Shown here in pieces: positions 16,551 through 26,018 of a DNA stretch of 64,000 nt. Both the position numbers and the translations under genes were made by a program. Source of the DNA: Paenibacillus sp. 32352 (GTDB taxonomy: Bacteria; Bacillota; Bacilli; Paenibacillales; NBRC-103111); NCBI RefSeq assembly GCF_002042965.1, contig NZ_MZNT01000005.1, positions 248,001 through 312,000 on the forward strand, given 5' to 3'. Numbering within the stretch: the stretch's first letter is position 1; each line of letters begins with the position of its first letter. The notes below the pieces were generated by a model. That model did not search any database, had not been told where the DNA came from, and worked only from the letters and a program-made list of their open reading frames with translations.

Positions 16551-19500
16551 CTATGATTTCTTTACTTCAACCGTGATCTTATCGCTTGTTACTGTTCCCG
16601 CGTCGTTAATCAGCTCCCCAACATACTGATATTTGCCCGGCTTCCTTCCTTTTATCGCCGTAATTGCCGATTGGGCTTTAGGAGTTGCCTGCACAAGATT
16701 CTGGGTATCTATCAGGACTCCGTTCTCGTACAGCTTATAGGTTTTGCCGTTGGTTCCCCACCACAGATTCATTTGTACCTCATAATCCCCGTCACCATCC
16801 CAGTTATTATGGGACAATGCCGGCTTAGACGGCACTGCCTGGTTGACCTGCACCTTCACCGGTTCACAAGCCGTTGTTCCATGGCGGTTAATCAACTCGC
16901 AAGTGTATTGATAAGTGCCGTTAGGCTTTCCGCTTATCACCGTCGACACTGTCTGGGCGTTCGGCGTTTGGTCGGTGAGCGTCTTCACATCTATCAGCTG
17001 ACCGTTTTCATACAGCTTGTAGACGGTTCCGTTGCTTCCCCACCATAGGTTCATCGTGATCCTGTAATCGCCGTCCTGAAGGCCGGTATCATGGCCGTTA
17101 TCGCTGGATAACACTCCTTTGCCGGGTGCGCTGGCTGCCGGTCCGTCGGGAATCGTTATGTTCACCGCATATCGTGCGGTGACTCCCGAGCCGTCCGCGG
17201 CTTGAGCCTTCACGACAACCTCTCCCGGTGCCAGGGCTGTAAGAACGCCATTGGCATCAATGGAAGCTAGCGAGGTGGCGGTGCCTTCAGGCGATTGAAC
17301 GCTCCATACGATAGATTTGTCCGTTGCCGCATCCGGCTGTACGCGCGCGCTTAGCTTCAGGCTTTGTCCTGCGTCTACCTGTGCAGCGGAGGAAGTGATC
17401 GAAATACCGGCTGCTTTCATCGGGATGCGGTTCAAATGAGGTACAGGCGGAGCTGCCATCCCGTCTCCCAGGTAAAAGCTCGGATGCGGCGGTTGATTGT
17501 AACCGACGTTTTGCCATGCTATGGACAGCCGGTATTCCGGATCGTCAAGCAGTGTGTACAGGCGATGAGAAGTCAGATCCGTCGTCGTATAAATGCGAAG
17601 CGCGCTGCTGTCCTCCGTACGCCAAATGGCTTCTTCACGCCAATCGCCGAATAAATCGGTTTGTAACGAAGGAGTACCCTTGGTCGTATTGTTGGAATAG
17701 GTACCCGCAGCCGTCAACAGGTTAACTGACTTGCTGTTCATATAATCCCATTTGTCAATTTTACCTACTCCCACCGGATCGGTATACTTGTGGTCAAGCA
17801 GCTCGCGAAGCAAGTCTCCATCCCACCAGATGCCGAAGTTCACCGATGGCCGGGAGGAGCTGATCTTCTCTCCCTTGGTGTTGTAGACGCCTCCTGCATC
17901 CCCCGTGGCCCACATTTCCTCTCCGGGATAACGCGGATCGATGTCGGCCGACATCCCTCTCCCTACATCGTAATTTGTCGGAATGCCCCAGATGAGCTCA
18001 CCTGTCTCCGCATCGCGGAATTCCAGACCGGCAGGATTCGGGTATTCCTCGTGTACTCCGAAATATTCCATCCCCGGACGGTTCGGATCCAGGTCACCCA
18101 GATGCATCGCATCCCCGTGCCCAAGACCGGTGGAATACAATAGTTTCCCATTATCGTCTATGGCCATTGCTCCATACGTAATTTCATCTTTTCCATCATG
18201 ATCGACGTCGGCGATAGAAAGATTATGGTTGCCTTGACCCGTATAACTGGCGTTCTCGGCATCATTCGTATCGAATTTCCACAGCTTGGTCAGCTTGCCA
18301 TCCCGCCAATTATAGGCCACCAGCACGGTTCGGGTGTAGTATCCGCGCGCCATGATCAGGCTTGGCCGCTCTCCGTCCAAATAAGCGATCGCTGCCAAAA
18401 AGCGGTCTACCCTGTTGCCGTAGCTGTCTCCCCAGCTGGATACATTGCCGCGAGAAGGATCATAGTCGGTCGTCACCAATGCTTTCCCGGTCAGACCATC
18501 AAAAATAGTCAGGAATTCAGGCCCGCTTAAAATATATCCGCTGGAATTGCGGTAGTCCGCTTTGGCATTCCCGATAACCTGACCGGTTCCGTCTATGGTT
18601 CCGTCGGCTGTCTTGAATGCAACCTCCGCTTTGCCGTCACCGTCAAGATCATATACCATAAACTGGGTATAATGTGCGCCGGCACGGATGTTTCGTCCCA
18701 AATCGATGCGCCACAGCATCGTACCATCGAGCTTATACGCATCTACATACACATTTCCCGTATAACCGGATTGAGAGTTGTCTTTAGAGTTGGACGGATC
18801 CCATTTGACGATAAGTTCATATTTTCCATCCCCATCCAAATCCCCGATACTCGCATCATTGGCACTGTATGAATAAGCTTCTCCGGCAGGCGTCACGCCG
18901 TCGGCAGGCTTTTTCAAAGGAACATCGAGGTAGTTTTGGTTCCATACGCGGAAGGTTTCACCCTGCGATTCTTCATTCCCGCGGACGACAGCCCGGATTT
19001 CATATTCGGATTGGAGCGTCCCTGCCGGATCCAGATAGTTGGTGCTGTCTGCAATAGGTGTGTCGTTCACCCTCTGCCCGTCCCGGTACAAATTAAAGGT
19101 CGTCGAAGGATCATCCGTCCCGAACAGACGCCAGCCGGTATAGACCCCGCCCTCTACTTTCACCGCGACCGGAGCACGGTCCAGGCTCTCCATCTGCCGC
19201 TTCAAAATGGTCATCACCGGCACAGCTAGAATCTCGGAACGGTTCGACAAGCCGCCGGAGTTGACCGCCGCCACTTGATAGTAATATGGCATCGTTGTGA
19301 AGACGCCGTTATCCACATAGGTTGTATCCGCTGTGGTTCCTACCAGCTGGAAAGGCCCCTTTTCCGTCTTGGAGCGGTATACTTGATACTGCAGCGCCCG
19401 ATCGACCGCGTTCCATCGGATAGCAAGCTGTTCCTTACCGGCCGATGCTACCGCTAAGCCCGTAGGCGCAGATGGAGCGGGAACCGACCTGTCCAGTACG

Positions 19501-20297
19501 GCGACTGTTATCGGTTGGCTCGGTGCCGACTCGATGTTTTTCGGCAGCAGCTGGGTCACCTGATATTGATAGGTGCCGCCAAGCTGTACGGTGCTGTCCG
19601 TATAGGAGGGGCTTGTAGTACCCGCTATTTGGGCAAATTCGCCGCCTCCGTCCGATGAGCGGTACAGATTATATCCTGTCGCTCCATAGACCGCCTCCCA
19701 TACCAGACTGACCGTCGGATGCAGGTCATACGTTACCGAGGAAACGGTCAGCCCCGCCGGCGCTTGCTTTGGAGTAATTTCAATGGCGTTCACGCGTCCG
19801 TCCTTGCTGAATTGAAAGGTCATTTGACCGTCGGTAAGCTGCACGTTCTTGGTCATTTCCGCATAGCTCCCTGTACCTGAAGAGAGCGTGCCCATGGAAA
19901 CGCCTTCAATTTTGACGTCGGTTTTGTTCGATGCAATTGCATCCCCCGCAATGATTCGTACGGAGTAATCCCCGTTGGGCAAATCCACCTTGAAGGTGAA
20001 GTCCGAGGCAAGAATAAAATCACGAAGCAAAGGGTCGGACGTCCCCCGGTCCCGGTTATTTACCGTCTTATCCAAGCCGTACCCTCTTGCTGCACTATAA
20101 ATCATCGTATTGGAAACCTGCGTATACCCCGGGGTTACCGGGCTAGTATCGGATCCGAAGTCAAATTTGGAGCCCGAGGCTCCTGTTTGGGAAGCGGCAC
20201 TTGCAAGTCCTATCCCGAAATTGCCGATTCCTGCAAACAGGGATACGGCCAGCGTAACAGCCATGAAAACGGACAAGCTTTTTTTGATTGCGTACAA
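16551..20297 (-). CDS. yesW: Secreted multidomain rhamnogalacturonan lyase (PL11, YesW-like)
   Basis: A 1248-residue secreted protein. Signal peptide ends near ASAAS (residue ~36). Domains in order: an N-terminal beta-domain beginning [18 protein letters not shown] (about 40-178, typical N-module of pectin esterases and lyases); two fibronectin III modules (about 180-365); the PL11 catalytic beta-propeller (about 370-990) with repeated calcium-binding DLDGDGK turns (such as [13 protein letters not shown] and [13 protein letters not shown]); a Big2 Ig-like module (about 992-1070); and two near-duplicate modules with NLWWG.NG..YKLYENG (about 1070-1155 and 1160-1248), similar to the Ig-like module of chitinases. 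PL11 cleaves the RG-I backbone by beta-elimination. Start is TTG at 20297 with GGAGGAG 5 bases upstream. A cre-type site lies 143 bases upstream. Confidence 0.93.
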   Translation of the reverse strand: MYAIKKSLSVFMAVTLAVSLFAGIGNFGIGLASAASQTGASGSKFDFGSDTSPVTPGYTQVSNTMIYSAARGYGLDKTVNNRDRGTSDPLLRDFILASDFTFKVDLPNGDYSVRIIAGDAIASNKTDVKIEGVSMGTLSSGTGSYAEMTKNVQLTDGQMTFQFSKDGRVNAIEITPKQAPAGLTVSSVTYDLHPTVSLVWEAVYGATGYNLYRSSDGGGEFAQIAGTTSPSYTDSTVQLGGTYQYQVTQLLPKNIESAPSQPITVAVLDRSVPAPSAPTGLAVASAGKEQLAIRWNAVDRALQYQVYRSKTEKGPFQLVGTTADTTYVDNGVFTTMPYYYQVAAVNSGGLSNRSEILAVPVMTILKRQMESLDRAPVAVKVEGGVYTGWRLFGTDDPSTTFNLYRDGQRVNDTPIADSTNYLDPAGTLQSEYEIRAVVRGNEESQGETFRVWNQNYLDVPLKKPADGVTPAGEAYSYSANDASIGDLDGDGKYELIVKWDPSNSKDNSQSGYTGNVYVDAYKLDGTMLWRIDLGRNIRAGAHYTQFMVYDLDGDGKAEVAFKTADGTIDGTGQVIGNAKADYRNSSGYILSGPEFLTIFDGLTGKALVTTDYDPSRGNVSSWGDSYGNRVDRFLAAIAYLDGERPSLIMARGYYTRTVLVAYNWRDGKLTKLWKFDTNDAENASYTGQGNHNLSIADVDHDGKDEITYGAMAIDDNGKLLYSTGLGHGDAMHLGDLDPNRPGMEYFGVHEEYPNPAGLEFRDAETGELIWGIPTNYDVGRGMSADIDPRYPGEEMWATGDAGGVYNTKGEKISSSRPSVNFGIWWDGDLLRELLDHKYTDPVGVGKIDKWDYMNSKSVNLLTAAGTYSNNTTKGTPSLQTDLFGDWREEAIWRTEDSSALRIYTTTDLTSHRLYTLLDDPEYRLSIAWQNVGYNQPPHPSFYLGDGMAAPPVPHLNRIPMKAAGISITSSAAQVDAGQSLKLSARVQPDAATDKSIVWSVQSPEGTATSLASIDANGVLTALAPGEVVVKAQAADGSGVTARYAVNITIPDGPAASAPGKGVLSSDNGHDTGLQDGDYRITMNLWWGSNGTVYKLYENGQLIDVKTLTDQTPNAQTVSTVISGKPNGTYQYTCELINRHGTTACEPVKVQVNQAVPSKPALSHNNWDGDGDYEVQMNLWWGTNGKTYKLYENGVLIDTQNLVQATPKAQSAITAIKGRKPGKYQYVGELINDAGTVTSDKITVEVKKS

Positions 20298-20439
20298 TGG
20301 ATCTCCTCCTCAAGATTTTGTACAAGCTACTTTCGTTGTGTTGATCAATTATCGGCTTGTCTACCCGGTTTCTAAGAAAGCGGTCTCTTTCCTCCTTCGC
20401 TTCTGTATCGGTAAACCATGTGTCTTGTACAACGGTTTA

Positions 20440-20453
20440 TGATAGCGTTTACA
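20440..20453. promoter_or_regulatory. Catabolite-responsive element (cre) upstream of the PL11 gene
   Basis: TGATAGCGTTTACA matches the degenerate CcpA consensus TGWNANCGNTNWCA at every position. It lies 143 bases before the TTG start of the lyase, so glucose repression of the secreted enzyme is likely. Confidence 0.7.
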
Positions 20454-20530
20454 TAATAGCACAAGCATCCATGCGAATCTTTACTCCTTGTTGCCTTGTT
20501 TACCTCAAAATTAATAAATTTTGTCAAAAC

Positions 20531-20555
20531 AAAAAAAGAGCTGCCGAAGCAGCTC
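20531..20555 (-). terminator. Terminator after the ribokinase gene
   Basis: Perfect seven-base stem GAGCTGC/GCAGCTC (20538-20544, 20549-20555), CGAA loop, seven T on the minus strand. Confidence 0.9.
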
Positions 20556-20568
20556 CGTCCGTATAGGC

Positions 20569-21492
20569 TTACAGATGCTGAGCCTGTAAAAAGGCTTCGA
20601 TCTCCTCGCGTGAAGGGATTGATGCTTGAGCCCCTGCTCTGGACACAGCAATGGCAGAGGCGGCTGAAGCGAATTGAAGGCTGTCCTCCAAGGCTTGACC
20701 GGACAAATAGGCAGCCATGAAGCTTCCAATGAAGGTATCTCCGGCTGCTGTTGTATCGACAGCCTTTACCCGGAATGCCGATTGCTTGACCTCCTTCCCC
20801 TGCCGGTCTGCAAAGATACAGCCCTTCTCCCCCAATGTCAACAGCACCGATTGAGCGCCTTGTGCGAGCAGCGCTTCCACAGCTTGCTTATAAGAATCCG
20901 GCTGCTCCACATGGATACCCGTCAGCTGCTCCGCTTCGCTTTCATTCACGACGACAAGATCAATCAGCGGCCATACTTCTGAAGGAACAGGCGCTACCGG
21001 AGCCGGATTGTAGCAGGTGAACACACCATGGCTGCGGGCCAGCTTCAAGGCTTGAACGGTTGTTTCCCATGGAATTTCATTTTGCAACAGGAGTCCCTGC
21101 ACGCCCTCAAAGCAACGAGAACCACGAAGCAGGTCGTCCGCGGAGAACTGGCCGTTTGCTCCTTCGGACAAAATGATATGATTCTCGCCGCTATTGTCGA
21201 CGTTAATATAAGCAATACCGGAGCCCGTAGGCTTCCTTAGTATATTCTCCGTACGAACCCCCTTGCTCTGCAGCGATTCGATAAGCCGGGGACCGTAAGC
21301 ATCCTCTCCGACCGCTCCGGCGAACGTCACTTCTGCACCGGCCATTGACGCCGCTACCGCCTGATTCGCTCCCTTGCCTCCGGGAAAATAATCCGTGCTT
21401 AACCCTTTGACCGTCTCCCCCGGGACAGGCAGCTTCGTGACATGGGTCACAATATCCATATTTACGCTTCCTACGACTAATAGCTTCGTCAT
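20569..21492 (-). CDS. rbsK: Ribokinase (PfkB-family sugar kinase)
   Basis: A 307-residue cytoplasmic kinase of the ribokinase type. NMD near the N-terminus, GGKGANQAVAAS (sugar-binding signature 1, about residues 38-49) and TTAAGDTFIGSF (signature 2 with the catalytic Asp, about residues 246-257) are clear. It phosphorylates ribose or a related free sugar with ATP. The frame opens at 21504, but TTGGAGG before ATG 21492 fixes the start. No rbsD, transporter or nucleosidase adjoins it; it sits alone between repeat copy 2 and its own terminator, so its physiological sugar is uncertain. Confidence 0.85.
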   Translation of the reverse strand: MTKLLVVGSVNMDIVTHVTKLPVPGETVKGLSTDYFPGGKGANQAVAASMAGAEVTFAGAVGEDAYGPRLIESLQSKGVRTENILRKPTGSGIAYINVDNSGENHIILSEGANGQFSADDLLRGSRCFEGVQGLLLQNEIPWETTVQALKLARSHGVFTCYNPAPVAPVPSEVWPLIDLVVVNESEAEQLTGIHVEQPDSYKQAVEALLAQGAQSVLLTLGEKGCIFADRQGKEVKQSAFRVKAVDTTAAGDTFIGSFMAAYLSGQALEDSLQFASAASAIAVSRAGAQASIPSREEIEAFLQAQHL

Positions 21493-21616
21493 AATAACCT
21501 CCAAGTCATTCTAATGCTCGTTGTGCAAACTGCTGATGAAGATATGCCGCTACCATTGTACCACCGGATCGATTCCGGTTAAAGAAGACGCCAAGCTTGG
21601 CGTTGGGAAAAGAAAA

Positions 21617-21635
21617 AACAGCCGTTCAGGCTGTT
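21617..21635 (-). terminator. Terminator hairpin (distal copy) after the permease gene
   Basis: AACAGCC/GGCTGTT stem with an A run on its left (T run on minus). It is the T-tract-bearing hairpin; a sister hairpin with the same ACAGCC arms lies at 21843-21860 on the other side of repeat copy 2. Confidence 0.75.
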
Positions 21636-21640
21636 GGGTC

Positions 21641-21837
21641 TGTTGAAAAACTTATAAAGCTTGAACATTAACAGTAATACACCGGTGGGGTATGCCCCTT
21701 CAGCCACTGTTGAAACCCGTGAAATAGGATTAGATTTTGCGGTATTTTCACGGGTTTCAAAGGTGGACGTAAACTCCTCCAAGGCATACTCCACTTCCAT
21801 ATGTAGCATAGTTCTCGCAAAACAGGGTTTTTCAACA
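21641..21837 (+). repeat. 197-bp terminator-associated palindromic element, copy 2
   Basis: Ends TGTTGAAAAA (21641-21650) and complement TTTTTCAACA (21828-21837). Internal pairs: GTTGAAACCCGTGAAA with its complement, and a GGGGTATGCC-type arm near each end. Same orientation and length as copy 3. It occupies most of the 386-base gap between the ribokinase start and the permease end, so the permease message would carry it in its 3' untranslated region. Confidence 0.88.
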
Positions 21838-21842
21838 ACCCG

Positions 21843-21860
21843 ACAGCCATCCGGGCTGTT
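21843..21860 (-). terminator. Proximal sister hairpin of the permease terminator
   Basis: ACAGCC (21843-21848) with GGCTGTT (21854-21860). Same arms as the hairpin at 21617-21635 but no T tract on the minus strand, since repeat copy 2 follows. Five bases separate it from the element end, as at the other side. Confidence 0.65.
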
Positions 21861-21878
21861 TAATAGAGACAAAAAGGT

Positions 21879-23441
21879 TCAAGCCTTATGGCTCATACCC
21901 GGACCTGAGGAAGAGCCGCTGTCAAGCTCTCTTTCACGCCGAAGAATTTCCTCCATGGATGTGTTCAAAGCCGCCTGGGGACCCGGGAAATGGTTCTTAT
22001 AATATGCCAGATCCATAATGACCAGAACGATCAGCATAGCCGCCAACGCATAGCCAGCCGTCTCGTTCGGCGGAATGACCATCATAATGCAAATAAATAC
22101 GATCCAGATGAGAGAAACGATCGATATGGCATCGCTGTACTTGCCCAGATTCCACGGACCCAGATGCTTTTCCTGGAATCTTCCGCTAGCCTTCGCTCTA
22201 AGCTTCAGCCAAATAGGAATACCATAGGCTACATATAAGCCGACGACGCTCACTGCGGTCAAGAAAGCGATCGTTGTATACTTTGCGTCTGGGTTAGCAA
22301 GCTTAATGAGGTAATCGACAAAGGCGAGCAGGAACGAGAGTACAATAGCCAGCCAGATGGCTTTGGCCGGAGTGCGGAATTTCTTGGAGATTTGCGCCCA
22401 TTGACGGCTGAATGGCATCCCTTTGTCCCGGGAAAATGCGTACATCATCCGTGAGAACGAAGTGATGGAGGACAGCCCGCAGAACCACATGGCCGCTGTA
22501 ACGAGCCATAACACAATGGAACCGAACGTACCGCCAAGCGCCTGACTGATGACATAGATGAACGCATTATCGGACCCTGCGGCCGCCCCTGCATCCTTGA
22601 TCGACAAGGTAACGAAGGCCAGCATGAGGAACCCGATGACGAACGAATAAGCGACGGAGGTAAAAATCCCCCAAGGGGCGCGTACGCGAGGATTAATCGT
22701 CTCTTCAATGGTATGCGCCGAGGCGTCATATCCGGTAAACGTCCACTGCGCCTGCAAAAGCCCGATCAGGAAGGCGAACATATACGGCTTGTCGGAGAAC
22801 GTCTCGCCAACCTTGAACAAATAGTCGAAGCTGTTCAAGCCTCCCTTGGTGAAAAAGGCTAGTGAAACGACCAGCACCGCCACGATGATAATATGGTACC
22901 AAGCCGAAAAATCATTCAGCTTCGCTACGATACGTATCCCGATATGGTTTAGAATGCCGTGGGTCAGCAGGATGACCGTAAATGCAATCAATACGGTTGT
23001 ATTGTCCGAGGTATAGCCGAACACACTGCCGAGAAGCGGGTCGGCAAACAGCGCCACCGAATAATCGATCCCTGCGACAATGCCGATTTGTCCGATCAGA
23101 TTGATCCAGGCTGTGTACCAGCCCCACCGCTTGTTTTTCAGAATCGCCGCCCAATGGTACAGCGCGCCTGCCGTAGGAATAGCGGACGCCAGCTCTGCCA
23201 TCGCAGCCCCCACGAACATGACGAACAGTGCGACGATCGGCCAGCCGAAGCCCATCATTCCCGGACCGCCGTAAGTCAGCCCATGCCCGTATAGGGAAAC
23301 GGCACCGGTAAGAATGGAAATGATCGAGAAGGAAATGGCGAAGTTGGAAAAGCCGCCCATGCTGCGAAGAAGCTCCTGTGCGTAACCGAACTTGTTTAAA
23401 TCTTGTTTGTCCTTATCGTGGTGATGAGATTGTACACTCAT
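21879..23441 (-). CDS. APC-superfamily amine/amino-acid permease at the end of the eut operon
   Basis: A 520-residue membrane protein with about 12 hydrophobic segments, of the amino acid/choline transporter branch of the APC superfamily. Typical motifs: FSIISILTGAVSLYGHGLTYGGP in the first helix pair (quoted as SIISILTG and GLTYGGP), AELASAIPTAGALYHWAA, and QWTFTGYDASAHTIEET. It follows eutC and a tiny membrane protein on the same strand. No EutH-type ethanolamine facilitator is encoded in the operon, so this permease probably brings in ethanolamine or a precursor amine (inference from context). GGAGGAGG lies upstream of ATG 23441. Confidence 0.85.
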   Translation of the reverse strand: MSVQSHHHDKDKQDLNKFGYAQELLRSMGGFSNFAISFSIISILTGAVSLYGHGLTYGGPGMMGFGWPIVALFVMFVGAAMAELASAIPTAGALYHWAAILKNKRWGWYTAWINLIGQIGIVAGIDYSVALFADPLLGSVFGYTSDNTTVLIAFTVILLTHGILNHIGIRIVAKLNDFSAWYHIIIVAVLVVSLAFFTKGGLNSFDYLFKVGETFSDKPYMFAFLIGLLQAQWTFTGYDASAHTIEETINPRVRAPWGIFTSVAYSFVIGFLMLAFVTLSIKDAGAAAGSDNAFIYVISQALGGTFGSIVLWLVTAAMWFCGLSSITSFSRMMYAFSRDKGMPFSRQWAQISKKFRTPAKAIWLAIVLSFLLAFVDYLIKLANPDAKYTTIAFLTAVSVVGLYVAYGIPIWLKLRAKASGRFQEKHLGPWNLGKYSDAISIVSLIWIVFICIMMVIPPNETAGYALAAMLIVLVIMDLAYYKNHFPGPQAALNTSMEEILRRERELDSGSSSGPGMSHKA

Positions 23442-23499
23442 GGATTCAACCTCCTCCTAAGGATAACGTCTGATTGTCGTTGCCGGTTGACGTGAGATT

Positions 23500-23628
23500 T
23501 TACTTGCCCAAGAAGCTTTCGTGCTCGCTTTCTTTGTAATTACGGATATTGTTGTTGGCTATTCGGACAATACCTAGAGCAAACAGGCAGGCAATGAGAA
23601 TAATAATGACTCCAATGACTGTGGACAT
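23500..23628 (-). CDS. 42-residue single-pass membrane microprotein between eutC and the permease
   Basis: A very short but well-supported gene: AAGGAGGTGA sits 6 bases before ATG 23628, and the product is 42 residues. Residues 2-20 form one hydrophobic helix (STVIGVIIILIACLFALGI); the rest is polar and charged (RIANNNIRNYKESEHESF, ending LGK). It lies 58 bases after eutC and 58 bases before the permease, in the same direction. Small single-helix proteins encoded beside a permease can be accessory subunits of the transporter, and that is the simplest guess here; I recognise no family. Confidence 0.7.
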   Translation of the reverse strand: MSTVIGVIIILIACLFALGIVRIANNNIRNYKESEHESFLGK

Positions 23629-23686
23629 GGAAGGTCACCTCCTTACTGGAAGATGGGTAACTAATCAGCTGGACCAGTCTGACCGC

Positions 23687-24616
23687 TTACAGCTCCATGT
23701 TCACGCCGCTGGCCTGCTGCTCAATCATCGTTTTAAGCAACGTTCCGATATGTGCCCCCGCCTCGACCGGAGGAGTCCCTCCACGATGAATGTTAGAGAT
23801 AACGGTGCGCTCGCTTTCCACGGTCCCTTTGCGCGGACGAAAGCACATATAGGCGCTCATCGACTGGGACGAAACAAGCCCCGGTCTTTCCCCGATCAAC
23901 AGTACAAGCACTTCCGGCTGCAGGAGCTCTCCAATATGATCCATCACCGCAACCCGTCCGCCGCGAACGAAGAAGGGAGTCCCCGCCTTCAAGCCGTAAG
24001 AAGCAAGAGAATCGAGCAGGGAGGGGTAAACATCCGGCAGGTTGGCGTCGATAGCGTTAGCGCTTAGGCCATCCGAAACCACAATTTGAACCTGCGGCTT
24101 CATGACGCACCGGCTCCGAATCAGCTCGACGCCTTGCGGAGTAATCATCCGTCCCCGATCCGGCCGTTTCAAGTAATTATCCGTATTCTCATAATACGTT
24201 TCGACCTGAAACAAGCCGAAAGCATCCAGCAGCGACGAGCTGACTTCCCCATAGATCGAATCGACGGCCGCAGCATGGTCGCAGCGGAACTTCAGCATTT
24301 CTTTGGTCAAGGCCCGTGTCCCTGTGCGCCATACACCGATTCTGGCTGGAGTGCTGGATAACAGCTCGGTCATCCCTTCTTTCCATTTCGGATGAGGTAC
24401 GTGGGAGGCCGCCTCCATCGCTTTCTCCCCTTCACCTGAGGCAAAGCCGGACTCCCGATCCGCAGCATCGCTGATACCGAGGTTATTATAGAAGCCTGCC
24501 GCCGATGATGGAGCAGCAGCATCGCTGACAATCGGCTTATCCTCCAACAGCTGCCTCTTCTCCAGCTGTGCCATGACCTGATCGACCAATAGCTCCAACG
24601 GAATCGTTCGATTCAT
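23687..24616 (-). CDS. eutC: Ethanolamine ammonia-lyase small subunit
   Basis: A 309-residue EutC. With EutB it forms the adenosylcobalamin-dependent lyase that turns ethanolamine into acetaldehyde and ammonia. Recognisable segments: TPARIGVWRTGTRALTKEML (quoted core ARIGVWRTGTR), LRFRCDHAAAVDSIYGEV-like stretch FRCDHAAA, QIVVSDGLSANAI and VLLIGERPGLVSSQSMSAY. Residues 1-20 form an amphipathic helix followed by an Ala/Ser/Gly-rich linker to about residue 75, matching the known encapsulation peptide position of EutC. GGAGCAGGAGG precedes ATG 24616. Confidence 0.95.
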   Translation of the reverse strand: MNRTIPLELLVDQVMAQLEKRQLLEDKPIVSDAAAPSSAAGFYNNLGISDAADRESGFASGEGEKAMEAASHVPHPKWKEGMTELLSSTPARIGVWRTGTRALTKEMLKFRCDHAAAVDSIYGEVSSSLLDAFGLFQVETYYENTDNYLKRPDRGRMITPQGVELIRSRCVMKPQVQIVVSDGLSANAIDANLPDVYPSLLDSLASYGLKAGTPFFVRGGRVAVMDHIGELLQPEVLVLLIGERPGLVSSQSMSAYMCFRPRKGTVESERTVISNIHRGGTPPVEAGAHIGTLLKTMIEQQASGVNMEL

Positions 24617-24652
24617 CCTCCTGCTCCTTTCCTCTCGGATTTGGTTTATTCA

Positions 24653-26014
24653 CTACATGAAGATCGTGGGGTCGCCGGCACTCGGGGTCAATCTGCCATT
24701 CTCCATAATGCCCATTCGTACCAGCCATTGCTCAAATTCAGGAGCAGGACGGAGACCCATCATTTCACGCAGTGTCGCTATATCGTGATAGCTCGTCGAT
24801 TGGTAATTCAGCATGCAGTCGTCCGCCATCGGCACGCCGATTAAGTAATTGACACCCGCGGCCGCCAGCAGTACGGCCAAATTATCCATATCATTCTGAT
24901 CTGCTTTCATATGATTGGTATAGCATACGTCAACGCCCATCGGCAGCTGCTGCAGCTTCCCCATAAAATGATCCTCCAGACCGGCGCGAATGACCTGCTT
25001 GGCGTCGTACAAATATTCAGGTCCGATGAAGCCGACTACGGTATTCACGATGAAGGGCTTATATTTTCGGGCCAGGCCGTAACAGCGGGATTCCAGCGTT
25101 ACCTGATCGATCCCGTGATGCGCCTCTGCAGACAATTCGGATCCCTGCCCGGTCTCGAAGTACCACAGGTTCGGTCCGGTTCCCGTGCCTTCCTTTCGGA
25201 TCAGGTCATCGGCCTCATCCAGCAGCCCGACATGAATGCCGAAAGCTTTGTTGCCGTCCTCGGTCCCGGCAAGGCTTTGAAAAATCATATCCGCCGGAGC
25301 TCCCTGACGGATCGCCCTCATCTGCGTTTTCACATGAGCCAATACGCAGTTTTGAGTAGGGATCTGCCACTTGCTCATCACCTCTTTGGTTGTGAGCAGG
25401 ATCTCTTTCACGCTCTCCGCCGTATCGATAACGGGATTAATGCCCAGTACCGCATCACCGATTCCATAGCTCAATGCCTCAAACAAGGACGCCTTAATTC
25501 CCTGGATATTATCTGTCGGATGGTTCGGCTGCGCCCTGCCCGCCAGGACGCCCTTTTGCCCTATCGTAATGTTGCAATGACTCGTCACTTCCATCTTGGA
25601 TGCAGCCTGAATCAGATCGAGATTGCTCATCAGCTTGGCTGCGGCTGCCACCATTTCACTCGTCAGCCCTCTGCTGATTCGGCGAAGCTCGCTGCCGCCC
25701 GTTTCCTGCCTAAGAACATATTCCCGCAGCTCGGCTACGGTCCAGCCTCGAATTTCGGCATAGATCTTCTCATTTACGGCCTCTTCGATCACTTTGGAGA
25801 CCTCATCGGTTTCCGGGGGCAGCAGCGGATGATTGCGAATGTCTCCCAGCGTCAGATCCGCCAGCACCAGCTTCGCAGCCATTCTCTCCTTCGCGTCCCG
25901 GGCCGCAATGCCGGCCAATTGATCACCGGATTTCTCTTCATTGGCCTTGGCCAGCACTTCCTTCAAGTCCTTGAATTGAAACGTTGTGCCGTGCAAAGCA
26001 ACCTTCAGCTTCAC
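24653..26014 (-). CDS. eutB: Ethanolamine ammonia-lyase large subunit
   Basis: A 453-residue EutB, the catalytic TIM-barrel subunit that binds ethanolamine and adenosylcobalamin. Landmarks: LKVALHGTTFQFKDLKEVLAKANEEKSGDQLAG near the N-terminus (core FKDLKEVLAKANEEKSGD), CNITIGQKGVLAGRAQPNHPTDN (core GRAQPNHPTD), GDAVLGINPV, YFETGQGSELSAEAHHG and CYTNHMKADQNDMDNL. Length is normal. Start is GTG 26014 with AGGAGG upstream, 5 bases after eutA ends, so translation is likely coupled. Confidence 0.97.
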   Translation of the reverse strand: MKLKVALHGTTFQFKDLKEVLAKANEEKSGDQLAGIAARDAKERMAAKLVLADLTLGDIRNHPLLPPETDEVSKVIEEAVNEKIYAEIRGWTVAELREYVLRQETGGSELRRISRGLTSEMVAAAAKLMSNLDLIQAASKMEVTSHCNITIGQKGVLAGRAQPNHPTDNIQGIKASLFEALSYGIGDAVLGINPVIDTAESVKEILLTTKEVMSKWQIPTQNCVLAHVKTQMRAIRQGAPADMIFQSLAGTEDGNKAFGIHVGLLDEADDLIRKEGTGTGPNLWYFETGQGSELSAEAHHGIDQVTLESRCYGLARKYKPFIVNTVVGFIGPEYLYDAKQVIRAGLEDHFMGKLQQLPMGVDVCYTNHMKADQNDMDNLAVLLAAAGVNYLIGVPMADDCMLNYQSTSYHDIATLREMMGLRPAPEFEQWLVRMGIMENGRLTPSAGDPTIFM

Positions 26015-26018
26015 TCGT

